Positions 48,951-57,477 are shown, numbered from the stretch's first letter. The stretch is DNA of 64,000 nt from Solirubrobacterales bacterium 67-14 (GCA_001897355.1 MKST01000011.1:629960-693959), one strand, 5' to 3'. Notes: a model not told the origin generated them from the letters alone. Made by a program: numbers and translations.

Positions 48951-49149
48951 CAGGGTTCCGACCGTTCCCGCCTGGCGTACGGCAGCGGGGTTGAGAGGTC
49001 GTATTGACCCGCGGATATGAGTTCCGATCGCCTTGCGGACCGCTTCGATGTCGCGGACGGTCGAGGCGGTCGGACGGTAATCCGCGAACTCATCCCGGCG
49101 AATCCTACGGGCGAGTCGAGAACGCAGCTCGCTCCGAGATTGGAGCAAC

Positions 49150-50559
49150 CTAGGAGTTCTTCTTACTGATCCGGATCTTCGTAATTGCCCGGCCCTGTTT
49201 GACCCCAGGCGCCTTGGCGACGAGACGAACGTTCAGCGTGCGTACCGACCCGGCTTTCCGGGTCAACTTGACTCGCAGCTTGATCCGCTTCGAGGCTCCC
49301 GCGCCAAGTTTTCCCTTCGCCTTGCATCCGCGACCCTTCGCCAGGTGCTTCTTGGCCTTTACGCAGAGCTTCAGCTTCTTGATCGAGCGCGTCGAACGGT
49401 TCGTCACGGTCACCAGGAGCTTCGCCCGGGATCCGGGTGCCGCCTTCTTCGGTCGCTTGACCTTGAGCACGAGGCCGGCCGAGCCTGGTCCGGTGGCATC
49501 GGTGGTGCCGGTCTTCACCTGACCCGCCTTCCAGCCCGAGACGTCACCGTCACGGTCGGACACCGACAGACCCACCTCGTATGTCCCGGGGGCTCCGAAG
49601 TCATGCCGGGTAGTCGGTTGCTTGGTCGCCAGGTCGGCTATCCCGTCGGCGTTGAAGTCCCATCGGTACTTGTCCACCCCGGCGGCGACGTGACTGGCAC
49701 TGCCGTCGAGGTTGGCGGCTCCTGGGCCCGCGGGCGTCGAGGTGAAAGCCGGGCGAATCGCGGGCTGGGGCTTCAAGGTGCCGTCGCCCGGGAAGGTGAG
49801 GTTGAACCGGGAGTCGGTCGCGCCCGGCCCGGAGGGGATCGCCACCGCGCCGTTCAGCTCGTCCTCTACCTTGCCGGCGCCGATGTCCGGATGAGTGCAG
49901 TGGAACCCGCCGATCGACATCGAGTTGTTGACCACGGTCGCCGTGCCGGTGGCCGGATCATAGGCCTTGCCCTCGGTCACCGGGGGAACCTCCGGACCGG
50001 GCACCGGCGGCGCCATGTAGTAGGAGGTCATCGGGCTGAACTCGAGCGGCACGGTGCAGTCGATGTTGCCGTAGATCCAGCCGCCGGGCCACGGGATGTC
50101 GACCATGCGGACGTGGTGGGCCTCGATCCGGAGGGTCATCGGCATGTTCATCAGCATCTCCCCGTTCAGCGGGTTCACGGTTCCGGTCCAGTCGGACCGG
50201 GCGCTCAAGGAAACGATCATCGTCTCGGTCTCGCCGTTGATGTCCCGGGGGAACTCGAACGAGGCCGGCTGCGAGATGTTGCCGACCGGAATGTGAACGG
50301 TGCCGTCACCGGAGATCACGCCCTGCCCGCCCCACTGGCCCATGACCGACAGCGGCAGCAGCGGAGCCGGCAACGACCAGCCGCGGATCCGCACGAAAGC
50401 GTTGGTCGGGGTGAGCTGAAGGTTAACTGCGGCGTTTGCCTCGCGACCATCGATCCCGTCGACCTTCTGGGCGTGGGCGGTCGGCGCCACGCCAAGCAGG
50501 CCGATGGCCGCAACGACCAGACCCCACACGAGCGAACGAAGATTGCCTGCCGAAATCAT
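49150..50559 (-). CDS. Secreted PKD-domain protein with basic C-terminal module
   Basis: 469 aa, ribosome site GGAGGAGG 6 nt before the ATG. Signal peptide ends near AHA. Residues about 30-250 are beta-rich with no known family. About 285-370 is a PKD-like domain (RPAFTSTPAGPGAANLDGSASHVAAGVDKYRWDFNADGIADLAT..TRHDFGAPGTYEVGLSVSDRDG). The last 100 residues are a Lys/Arg-rich CARDB-like module (LVLKVKRPKKAAPGSRAKLLVTVTNRSTRSIKKLKLCVKAKK) resembling those at 43400 and 44130. Extracellular, function unknown. The 200-nt stretch downstream (48951-49149) shows nothing convincing. Confidence 0.75.
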   Translation of the reverse strand: MISAGNLRSLVWGLVVAAIGLLGVAPTAHAQKVDGIDGREANAAVNLQLTPTNAFVRIRGWSLPAPLLPLSVMGQWGGQGVISGDGTVHIPVGNISQPASFEFPRDINGETETMIVSLSARSDWTGTVNPLNGEMLMNMPMTLRIEAHHVRMVDIPWPGGWIYGNIDCTVPLEFSPMTSYYMAPPVPGPEVPPVTEGKAYDPATGTATVVNNSMSIGGFHCTHPDIGAGKVEDELNGAVAIPSGPGATDSRFNLTFPGDGTLKPQPAIRPAFTSTPAGPGAANLDGSASHVAAGVDKYRWDFNADGIADLATKQPTTRHDFGAPGTYEVGLSVSDRDGDVSGWKAGQVKTGTTDATGPGSAGLVLKVKRPKKAAPGSRAKLLVTVTNRSTRSIKKLKLCVKAKKHLAKGRGCKAKGKLGAGASKRIKLRVKLTRKAGSVRTLNVRLVAKAPGVKQGRAITKIRISKKNS

Positions 50560-50574
50560 GACCCTCCTCCAGTT

Positions 50575-50590
50575 GTCCTCAGCTGAGGAC
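50575..50590. promoter_or_regulatory. Perfect 16-bp palindrome before the PKD-protein gene
   Basis: GTCCTCAGCTGAGGAC, symmetric without a spacer, 15 nt upstream of the start codon and just 5' of the ribosome site. An operator or a leader hairpin both fit. Confidence 0.45.
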
Positions 50591-50741
50591 TACCCGGAGC
50601 GCATCAGTCGAAACCCGGGGTCTCCCGCGCCCTCGGCGCAGGGCTTCTCCGCTGTAGGGTCTTCACAGACGGCGTTTGCGGTAGCAGGCGAAGTGAAATG
50701 GGAAGAAGCTCAGCGAGAGCGTGTATTTAGCTCGCCGTCAG

Positions 50742-50852
50742 TTAGCGGTTTAGCCTCGCACGTAACATCAGCCCGGCCCCGGTGAGCGCTACCGGGGCCA
50801 GGGCGAGCAGCTCCTCGACCGGTACCGGCCCGATGTGGGCGAAGACGATCAC
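50742..50852 (-). CDS. 36-aa single-helix small protein coupled to the DUF899 gene
   Basis: GTG at 50850-50852 overlaps the TGA of the DUF899 gene by 4 nt, the same coupling seen in the rest of this operon. Product: MIVFAHIGPVPVEELL followed by ALAPVALTGAGLMLRARLNR, a short polar start, one hydrophobic helix and a basic end. Similar tiny membrane proteins with an HIGxxPVEELL opening seem to recur in related genomes (from memory, not checked). Function unknown. Confidence 0.55.
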   Translation of the reverse strand: MIVFAHIGPVPVEELLALAPVALTGAGLMLRARLNR

Positions 50853-51571
50853 GAGGTCGCCCCGACCGAGCCGGCGAGATCCTCCGAGGTGTACTCGTCG
50901 TGGCGGCGCCACCACTGGTACGGCGGGGTCTGGGGGTAGCCTTCGGGCGAGTCCTCCCATTCCTCCTGGCGGCCCAGGGCGGTCAGGTCGAGGTAGGCCC
51001 AGGTGCTGCCCATCGCCTCGTCTCCCCGGGCGTCGATGAAGTAGGTGCGGTAGACGGTGCCTCCGTCGTCGCGGATGAAGGCGTTGGTCCCGTGCCACTC
51101 GCCGACCCCCATGTCCTTGTCGAAGTCGTCGGTCACCGTGTACCAGGGGATCTGCTCCCAGCCCATCTTCTCCTTGAGCCGCGCGATGTTCTCCTGCGAT
51201 CCCCGGGAGGCGTAGGCGAGCGTCGTGTCCCGCGTGTTCAGGTGGCGGAGGTCGGCCACCTGGTCGGCGCCGAACGAGCAACCCGGGCAACCCGCGTCCG
51301 GGTGCCCGTTCACGTCGGGGTCGAAGAAGAACCGGTAGACGATCAGCTGCCGGCGACCCTCGAACAGGTCGAGCAGGCTGACCTTCCCGTCCGGCCCGTC
51401 GAACGCGTAGTCCTTCTCGATCTTCTGCCAGGGCATCCGGCGCCGCTCGGCCGCGAGGGCATCCTTGGCCCGGGTGACTTCCTTCTCCTTGACCAGCAGT
51501 TCTTTGCGGGCGGCATCCCATTCGGCGGCCGACACGACCGCCGGCGTTTCCATGTTCTCGAACATGCTCAT
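50849..51571 (-). CDS. DUF899 thioredoxin-like protein
   Basis: 240 aa, ribosome site AGGAGAGG. The DUF899 core is clear: VSAAEWDAARKELLVKEKEVTRAKDALAAERRRMPW, YAFDGPDG, GCPGCSFGADQVADLRHLN, WYTVTDDFDKDMGVGEWHGTNAFIRD and VYRTYFIDARGDEAMGSTWAYLDLTALGRQEEWEDSPEG. The family has a thioredoxin-like fold with a CxxC (CPGC); activity is unknown. It overlaps the SRPBCC stop by 4 nt and is part of an ArsR-SRPBCC-DUF899 operon seen widely in actinobacteria. Confidence 0.88.
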   Translation of the reverse strand: MSMFENMETPAVVSAAEWDAARKELLVKEKEVTRAKDALAAERRRMPWQKIEKDYAFDGPDGKVSLLDLFEGRRQLIVYRFFFDPDVNGHPDAGCPGCSFGADQVADLRHLNTRDTTLAYASRGSQENIARLKEKMGWEQIPWYTVTDDFDKDMGVGEWHGTNAFIRDDGGTVYRTYFIDARGDEAMGSTWAYLDLTALGRQEEWEDSPEGYPQTPPYQWWRRHDEYTSEDLAGSVGATS

Positions 51572-52035
51572 TCCTCTCCTTCTGTTTCAAAGTGTCGCCC
51601 GAGGCTCTCGAGGGCCTGGGTCCAGCCGGAATCGACCCCGAGGTGGCCACCGGGAGGCGCTTCGCCGAGGCGGTCATGGGTCAAGGTGACTTCGGTCGCC
51701 CCGGGCTCGGATTCGCGCAGTTCTACGGTCAGGCGGGAGCGATGGCCACCGGGATCCTGCCCGTAGCCGCCGAACTGCCAGTCCATGACGAGGCGGCTGT
51801 CCGGCACCAGCTCGGTGTACTCCCAGTTGAACCCGCCGACCTCCTCCCCGTCCATCGCGTGGATCAGCTCGCCGCGGCCGCCGACCCGGGGGTCGTTGGT
51901 CGCCGAGACCCCGGTGAAGTCGTCCGGGTGCATCCACCGGACCAGCTCGTCCGGGTCGATGAAGGCCCGGTAGACCATCTCGATCGGTGCCCGGACCAGC
52001 TTGACGATCCGTACCGAATCGCCGGTGGCGGTCAT
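51568..52035 (-). CDS. SRPBCC/AHSA1-family protein
   Basis: 155 aa from ATG 52035. VRIVKLVRAPIEMVYRAFIDPDELVRWMHPDDF and the late VTLTHDRLGEAPPGGHLGVDSGWTQALESLGRHFE are the AHSA1/Activator of Hsp90-type START-like signature. Members bind hydrophobic ligands; the role is generally unknown. Coupled to the ArsR gene by an ATGA overlap and to DUF899 by another. Confidence 0.88.
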   Translation of the reverse strand: MTATGDSVRIVKLVRAPIEMVYRAFIDPDELVRWMHPDDFTGVSATNDPRVGGRGELIHAMDGEEVGGFNWEYTELVPDSRLVMDWQFGGYGQDPGGHRSRLTVELRESEPGATEVTLTHDRLGEAPPGGHLGVDSGWTQALESLGRHFETEGEE

Positions 52036-52373
52036 TGCTGCTCCTTTGCCATGTCTTCTTCCAGTACCCGGGCGAGCCGGTCGAGGTTGTCGCCCCAGAA
52101 CTTCTCGTAGGAGCTCAGCCACTCGTTGGCTTCCCGAAGTGGCTCGGCCCTGAGCGTGCAGAGGTGCTGCCGGCCGGCCACCCTGCGGTTCACCAGCCCC
52201 GCCTTCTCCAGCACCTGGACGTGCTTGGAGGCCGCCGCGAAGGACATCTCCGCGGGCTGGGCCAGGTCGCCGACGGAGCATTCCCCCCGCGAGAGCTGCC
52301 TGACCATCCCTCTCCTGGTCCGGTTGGAGAGCGCGTGGAAGACGCGGTCGACCTTCTCTGAATCTTCAACCAT
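52032..52373 (-). CDS. ArsR-family transcriptional regulator
   Basis: 113 aa from ATG 52373; a promoter placed to give a leaderless transcript selects this start over the longer frame to 52409. Winged helix: VDRVFHALSNRTRRGMVRQLSRGECSVGDLAQPAEMSFAAASKHVQVLEKAGLVNRRVAGRQHLCTLRAEPLREANEWL. No CxC metal site, so it belongs to the metal-free ArsR group that pairs with SRPBCC genes. Two operators in its promoter suggest strong autorepression of the operon. Confidence 0.9.
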   Translation of the reverse strand: MVEDSEKVDRVFHALSNRTRRGMVRQLSRGECSVGDLAQPAEMSFAAASKHVQVLEKAGLVNRRVAGRQHLCTLRAEPLREANEWLSSYEKFWGDNLDRLARVLEEDMAKEQQ

Positions 52374-52421
52374 GTGGTTGAAGATAGAACGTCGAGCCGG
52401 ATTTGTCAACCGATTGGTTGA
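52362..52421 (-). promoter_or_regulatory. ArsR-operon promoter with two operators, leaderless
   Basis: On the minus strand: -35 TTGACA (52404-52409), 17-bp spacer, -10 TATCTT (52381-52386), then 7 nt to the ATG. Operator 1 is an 11-bp-arm perfect palindrome at 52362-52385 (core TTCAACCA/TGGTTGAA) covering the -10 and start codon. Operator 2, TCAACC-GATT-GGTTGA (52406-52421), overlaps the -35. Centres are 40 bp apart. Confidence 0.8.
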
Positions 52422-52487
52422 ACGATGACGCGAGTCAGGCTGGTCGTTCCCGCCCCCGGCTTCCCGGGAGCGGGCCGACCGTTTTCA

Positions 52488-55232
52488 TCAGGGGGCGGGC
52501 TGGCCGTCCCATCCGTTGTCGTAGCAGGGGATGGTGGCCGTCCCGGACAGGCACGGCTGAACCGTTCCGTTGGCGCTCATGAAGGCCGCCGCCTGGCTGC
52601 GTCCCTGGACGTCATCCCGCGAGTAGCTGTGCGGGTCGCCGCCGTAACCCCACTCTTCGCGGGGCGGGACGTTGTATGGCGGTGCGACCGCCGTACCGTC
52701 GTCAAGCAGCCCGGCCGCGCCGGGAGGGCCGCCGTCCCAGTAGGTGAAGGCCGATCCCGTGTATGGGAAGTCGGTCGAGGGGATCGCCGGGATGCCGAGG
52801 AACGGGTTGACATCCCAGTGCCGGGACAGAGCCGGATCGGTGCTGAGGTTGAGGGTCGGCGCCAGCCGCGGGATCCCGGCCGTCCTCGCCTCGACCTCGG
52901 CGCTGACGTTCGCGACCTGATGGTCGCCCACGTCCACCTGCATCAGGACCTGGTGCGGTGGCGTGTTCGGCAGCGGGTTGTCGGTCATGTACTGGGCGTA
53001 GCCGTCGGGTTCGCCGCGATCCCAGAGCAGCTGCATCATCGAGATCACCAGCTGGCGGTTGGCCTGGTCCGGGTAGTTGACGTAGAGGCCGAGCCCGGGC
53101 AGGTTGGCGTACTCGTCGAAGTCGACACTCCGCTGCAGCAGGGTCGAGTAGTTCATGCCGGGCACGTTCAGCACCGCGCGGGTGAAATCGGGGGAAAGCG
53201 CGGTAAGCGCGCCGCCCATGATCCCACCCTGACTCTTGCCCTCGTAGTAGAGCTGACTCGTGTCGATGATCGGCTCGGCATCCGGCGAATCCAGGTTCTC
53301 CGGATCCGCCGGGTCGACCTTGAAGGCGTCCTGCTGAACGAAGCCTTCCGGATGGATCAGGGCGCGACCCAGCATCAGGAAGTTGACGAACCCCTGCTGC
53401 ATCCGGTCCGCCGCCTTGTTGAAGTTGGAGACGTCGGCCAGGGAGCTGACCACCGTGCCCGTGTCTTCCTTGGCGAACCCGGACCAGTTGGTCGCGCAGA
53501 ACATCATGTCGTGCTCACTGGCGATCGTGTCCTGCGAATCGATCTGATTCAGGTCACCCAGCAGGCCGTGCCCATAGAGGCCGGGGCGCAGCTTGTGGAT
53601 CACGCCGCCGGCCGAGACCGACTTCGGGATCGCGCAGACGAACTGGACATCGGTCGTGAAGTCGGGGTTGATCTTGAGGTTTCCGTCTGCGTCGAAATCG
53701 AAATACGACCCGGGCGGGCAGCCGTCCTTGTTCAGGAAACAGGGCACGTTCCGGATGTAACCGCCGACGTTCCTCAGGATCAGGCTGCGGGGCTGCTCGG
53801 GCCGCACGTCGGCACCCTCGGGCGGGTTCGGCCCGTCTTCACAGCCCGGGCCCGGGGCGGTGCCGTTCTGCTCGGTGCAGATCCACTCGACGTCGACCTG
53901 CGGGCTGTCACCCTCGACCTTGCGGTCGGCGAGCTTCGTGTCGCCGTAGTGGGCGAATGCCTTGTTGCGGATCTCCAGCGCGCGGCCGGTCAGGCTCTGG
54001 GTGCTGGCCACGGTGAAGTCCCAAGCCAGGTAGAGCCCGTTCTTCGAGATGCCGTCCTGGGCCAACTCGGGAAACACGTTCTGCTCGAGTTCGTTACAGC
54101 GGTAGAGCAGCTCGGGGTCGGTGATCTCCTCGCCGTCGCGGCACTTGCGGAAGGGCTCCGGCGCGGCGACCGGGTTGTCGTCCGCGTCCTTGAGATCCCG
54201 CAAGACCACGGTGTAGGTGTCGCCGGGGTTGAAGTTCTTCGACGGGCGGATGATCAAGTTGACCGGCCCGGTGTTGGACGGGTTGATGTTGATTCCGCCG
54301 ACCCCGTCTTCGGCGTCGTCGGGGGCGACCGAAGTCGGATTGGAGTCGAGCTCGACCCAGATCGGCCAGCGCTCACCGGTCCGGTTGTCCAGCACCAGGG
54401 CCGGCGCGTCAGGCCTGGTGTAGGCGTGCATGTTGGTGATCGGCACGAAGCCCGTGTTGTCGAAGGCGGCCGGATTGTCGACGCCCGGCACCTTCAGCGT
54501 GATCAGGTTGCCCGGGCTGAAGCCGTCGGCCCGGTTCATGTCGGTCGGATCGATGTGGGCGCCCTTGATGTTCTCCGGGGTCGCCTCCTTGGGGATGTCC
54601 AGGCGCAGGCCCGTCCTCGTCGAGGGATCCTCCTTGGTGAAGAAGTTGCTCGGCCAGGGCTGCATGCAGACCGTCGGGTCGAGCGGGTCGCAGGTCGACT
54701 TCTTCGGCTCGATCGGGGGCGGCGGCTTGTTGCCGCAAAGGCTCTGGTCCTGGGTCAGCTGGCGGCTCGCCTTGGCCACCACCCGTTTGGCGGTCTTGCG
54801 GCCGTGACGGACGACCTTGCGACGGTACTGGCCCTTCAGGGCCACCCGGATGGCCCGACAGGTGGAGAGCTGGGCCTTGCCCGCTCCGGTCAGCCGGAGC
54901 TTGACCTGCTTGACGTTCCGGTTGCCGAGGCGGACCACCTTCTTCTGGAAGTAATTCCAGTGGTTGCCGACGCGGGTCGAGATCCGCACCTGGGGACCCC
55001 CGCGGCCCTTGACCTTGACGTTGATGCCGGCTTGGCTGAGCAGGGCCTTCTGGGTTCCGGTCGTGATCTTGAGGCTGGCCGTCGTCTTGACCGGCCGTTG
55101 CTTTGCCGCCTGGGCGGACCCGGTGAAAACGATGCCGGCCAGCGCCAGCATGGCCGCCGCGATCAGCAGCGAGATTGCCAGCCCGCCGGGCGTGCCTCGA
55201 CGGACCTGAACGACTCGAGTCGGAACCTGCAT
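52488..55232 (-). CDS. Large secreted alpha/beta-hydrolase (lipase N-terminal-like)
   Basis: 914 aa from ATG 55232. A signal helix (LAISLLIAAAMLALAGIVFTGSAQA) is followed by a basic beta module of about 100 residues. From about 175 the sequence CDPLDPTVCMQPWPSNFFT..TGLRLDIP..HIDPTDMNRADGFSPGNLI matches the N-terminal domain of bacterial virulence-factor lipases. The catalytic core is late, with Ser667 in GKSQGGIMGGAL; DVGDHQVANVSAE offers the Asp/His part. Extra Cys pairs suggest disulfides in an exported enzyme. Divergent from a PucR-type regulator across a 219-nt gap. An esterase/lipase activity is inferred. Confidence 0.78.
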   Translation of the reverse strand: MQVPTRVVQVRRGTPGGLAISLLIAAAMLALAGIVFTGSAQAAKQRPVKTTASLKITTGTQKALLSQAGINVKVKGRGGPQVRISTRVGNHWNYFQKKVVRLGNRNVKQVKLRLTGAGKAQLSTCRAIRVALKGQYRRKVVRHGRKTAKRVVAKASRQLTQDQSLCGNKPPPPIEPKKSTCDPLDPTVCMQPWPSNFFTKEDPSTRTGLRLDIPKEATPENIKGAHIDPTDMNRADGFSPGNLITLKVPGVDNPAAFDNTGFVPITNMHAYTRPDAPALVLDNRTGERWPIWVELDSNPTSVAPDDAEDGVGGININPSNTGPVNLIIRPSKNFNPGDTYTVVLRDLKDADDNPVAAPEPFRKCRDGEEITDPELLYRCNELEQNVFPELAQDGISKNGLYLAWDFTVASTQSLTGRALEIRNKAFAHYGDTKLADRKVEGDSPQVDVEWICTEQNGTAPGPGCEDGPNPPEGADVRPEQPRSLILRNVGGYIRNVPCFLNKDGCPPGSYFDFDADGNLKINPDFTTDVQFVCAIPKSVSAGGVIHKLRPGLYGHGLLGDLNQIDSQDTIASEHDMMFCATNWSGFAKEDTGTVVSSLADVSNFNKAADRMQQGFVNFLMLGRALIHPEGFVQQDAFKVDPADPENLDSPDAEPIIDTSQLYYEGKSQGGIMGGALTALSPDFTRAVLNVPGMNYSTLLQRSVDFDEYANLPGLGLYVNYPDQANRQLVISMMQLLWDRGEPDGYAQYMTDNPLPNTPPHQVLMQVDVGDHQVANVSAEVEARTAGIPRLAPTLNLSTDPALSRHWDVNPFLGIPAIPSTDFPYTGSAFTYWDGGPPGAAGLLDDGTAVAPPYNVPPREEWGYGGDPHSYSRDDVQGRSQAAAFMSANGTVQPCLSGTATIPCYDNGWDGQPAP

Positions 55233-55365
55233 TGAAAACCTCTCCTCGGAATTGGCGATGCCTCGATCCCTCGATCGAGTCCCTGACATCAACTTGGTCG
55301 AAGCAACCTATGAGAGTTCTCGGTCCCTGTCATCGGCTCGGATCACCAACATAAGCCCTCTGATT

Positions 55366-55380
55366 TGTTGATCATCAACA
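55366..55380. promoter_or_regulatory. Palindrome between lipase-like and PucR-type genes
   Basis: TGTTGAT-C-ATCAACA, a perfect 15-bp symmetric site 134 nt upstream of the lipase-like start and 72 nt upstream of the PucR-type start. A plausible binding site for that regulator. Confidence 0.5.
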
Positions 55381-55451
55381 GTTTCTGGGGCCGAGATGCT
55401 TCTGATAGACCGATACTTGTATTGCGTACACCAAGAGCCGATACTGACCTG

Positions 55452-56702
55452 ATGGAGGAGAACCTGTCCGACGCGCCCGCCGCCACGATCGAGATCCTCG
55501 ACCGGCTCGCCTCGCGCCACGATCAGCTCGCCGACCGGGTGTTCGCCGCGGTGACCGCGGAGATCGGCGACTACCGGGGCCCTTCGGGCGAGGGATCCGG
55601 GGATCAGGATCTGAACGAGTTCTGGCGGGATGTCCGATCGTTCGGTGACAGCCACATCCGGGAAGCCCTCAGGAGCGTCCGCACCGGCGGCACGCCGTCG
55701 CCGGAAGCGCTGGAGTACGTGAAGGAGGTGACGATCCGACGGGTCGACCAAGGCGTGCCGCTGGACGCGATCCTCCACGCCTTCCGAGTCGGGCACCGCG
55801 TCGTCTGGGCGGCCGTGCTCGACGAGGCCGATTCACTCCCCGAGGGCAGGTCGGCCGTGGTCGAACTGACCCTTCCCTTCATGCGCTACGTCGATGCGGT
55901 GAGCACCTGCATTGCGTCCACCTACGCCACCCAGCAGCATCGGCTCGAGGCCGCGGCCGACCGTGCCGCCCAGGATCTGCTCAACCTGATGCTCTCGGGT
56001 GGCGATGGCGCGGAGGATGCCGCCCGCGATGCGGGGATCGAGATCGACCGGCCGCATCTCTTTGCGATCGCCACCGCCACCACGGACGGAGATCGGGGCG
56101 CCTTGCGGATGATCGCCGACGAGCTCAGGGAGGCCTTCGGGGGGACGGCGTTGCTGGTCGTGGCGGACGAGAGCGAAGTCACCTGCCTGGTGCCGCTGGG
56201 AGAAGCCGATCCCGGGGCGGTCGCCGACCGCTGCGCGGACGCCCTCGGACCCGCCTTCAGCGGGCGCCCGATTCATCACAGGGTGGGAATCAGCCTCGCC
56301 TTCCGGGGCATCGCCGAGATGGCCATCGCCGAGCAGCAGGCACGCTCTGCCCACGCCCTCGCGGACCCGGCCCGGCCAGTTTTGTACCTCGGCCAGATGA
56401 GCGTCTTGGACTACTTGCTGGCCCGGGAGGACCGGGTCGCGTCCTCGCTGATCCCCGATGCGGTCCGGGACCTCGCCACCAGCGGCAGCGCGATGGACCG
56501 GGCGCTGGTCGAGACGCTCGTGGCCTACGTCGATTCAGACATGAACGTCCAACGGACCGCCGCGGCACTCCCGGCCCACCCGAACACGGTCCACTACCGG
56601 CTCAACCGCCTCGAGGAGAAGACCGGTCACAGCCATCGCGACGTCCGGCAGGTCACCGAACTGGCGATGGCCATACGAATGGTCCGCGCCGACGTCGCCT
56701 GA
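55452..56702 (+). CDS. PucR/CdaR-family transcriptional regulator
   Basis: 416 aa from ATG 55452. The N-terminal half is a helical ligand-type domain (RLASRHDQLADRVFAAVTAEIGDY; VPLDAILHAFRVGHRVVWAAV). The middle resembles the GGDEF-like CdaR domain (FAIATATTDGD..DPGAVADRCADALGP). The C-terminus has the PucR helix-turn-helix: LVETLVAYVDSDMNVQRTAAALPAHPNTVHYRLNRLEEKTG. It probably controls the divergent secreted lipase-like gene, as inferred from position and the shared palindrome. Confidence 0.88.
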   Translation: MEENLSDAPAATIEILDRLASRHDQLADRVFAAVTAEIGDYRGPSGEGSGDQDLNEFWRDVRSFGDSHIREALRSVRTGGTPSPEALEYVKEVTIRRVDQGVPLDAILHAFRVGHRVVWAAVLDEADSLPEGRSAVVELTLPFMRYVDAVSTCIASTYATQQHRLEAAADRAAQDLLNLMLSGGDGAEDAARDAGIEIDRPHLFAIATATTDGDRGALRMIADELREAFGGTALLVVADESEVTCLVPLGEADPGAVADRCADALGPAFSGRPIHHRVGISLAFRGIAEMAIAEQQARSAHALADPARPVLYLGQMSVLDYLLAREDRVASSLIPDAVRDLATSGSAMDRALVETLVAYVDSDMNVQRTAAALPAHPNTVHYRLNRLEEKTGHSHRDVRQVTELAMAIRMVRADVA

Positions 56703-56710
56703 GCATCGAC

Positions 56711-57439
56711 TCATCCCATGCGCTTCGCGAGGCGGATCACCGCCCGGGCGTGACGGGCGATGACCGCGCGACGCTGAACCCCCGGCCCGAGTTCGACCAC
56801 GAAGGCGGTGGTGCCGAGCGTGTGGTGCTGCCAGTTGATCGCGCTGCCCGGGTAGTAGCCACGGTCGCAGCCTCGGTCGCCGCGGAGCCCGGACAGCCGC
56901 GCGTAGAGCAGCGCCCAGGGCCGGTCGCCGTTGCAGGGGAGCAGGGTCCGCCCCCAGGGCTGGTGGAACCAGATCGCGAGGTCGAACCCGACCCGGCGGC
57001 TGAACTTCATCATCGCCCTGGTCTCCGGCTCGGAGGCCGGTCGCGGGCCGGAGTTGTAGCCGCCGTCCAGCCTGCCGTCCCAGCGGTAGGGGAAGTTGCG
57101 GTTGAGGTCGACCCGGCGGGCGTTCCTCCTCGTGTTCGCGGCGGTACCGTCCGGGTTGGCGGTCTTCACGGTCCAGAGGCCGATCCCCTTGGGCCCGCTG
57201 CGACCGGCCATGCCCTGCCGCAGCTTCGCGACGACCCGCATCCCCTGCCGCTCGTCGCCGTGGATCGACCCGACCACCAGCACCTTGAACTCGGCCTTCG
57301 GGTCACCCTGCTGCCAGCTCAGGATCGGCCGCCCGGCCACGGAGCGGCCGACCACCTCCCGGGTCGGCGCGGCGTCGGCCGAACCGACGGCGATCAGGAA
57401 GCCGGCCAGGGCGATCGTGATGAACGGGCTGGTCCGCAC
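56711..57439 (-). CDS. Secreted M14-family zinc carboxypeptidase (MpaA-like)
   Basis: 242 aa with a signal peptide (ITIALAGFLIAVGSADA). Zn ligands: His and Glu in GSIHGDERQGM, third His in AIWFHQPWG; substrate Arg pair region RRVDLNRNFPYRWDG; catalytic Glu in TAFVVELGPG. This is the small M14 type close to gamma-D-glutamyl-meso-diaminopimelate peptidases such as MpaA, so peptidoglycan turnover outside the membrane is likely. 8 nt after the PucR gene stop, convergent. Confidence 0.85.
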   Translation of the reverse strand: MRTSPFITIALAGFLIAVGSADAAPTREVVGRSVAGRPILSWQQGDPKAEFKVLVVGSIHGDERQGMRVVAKLRQGMAGRSGPKGIGLWTVKTANPDGTAANTRRNARRVDLNRNFPYRWDGRLDGGYNSGPRPASEPETRAMMKFSRRVGFDLAIWFHQPWGRTLLPCNGDRPWALLYARLSGLRGDRGCDRGYYPGSAINWQHHTLGTTAFVVELGPGVQRRAVIARHARAVIRLAKRMG

Positions 57440-57477
57440 CCGTCCAACCTATCCCCAGCGGCTGCCAGAATGGGCCG

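Noticed and set aside
48879-49148. 89-codon minus-strand frame in the gap after the FAD oxidoreductase
   Set aside because: Overlaps the oxidoreductase end, has no ribosome site, and its C-terminal half looks like read-through antisense sequence. A fragment of an old gene in its first half cannot be excluded.
50587-50742. Possible fifth copy of the two-hairpin element (AAACCCG at about 50612)
   Set aside because: Has the palindrome and AAACCCG but no TTAACTGCA start and no matching second hairpin.
52425-55235. Very long plus-strand open frame (936 codons) opposite the secreted lipase-like gene
   Set aside because: High-GC antisense artefact: composition is Arg/Val/Gly-rich without any domain, while the minus strand encodes a protein with a signal peptide and known motifs.
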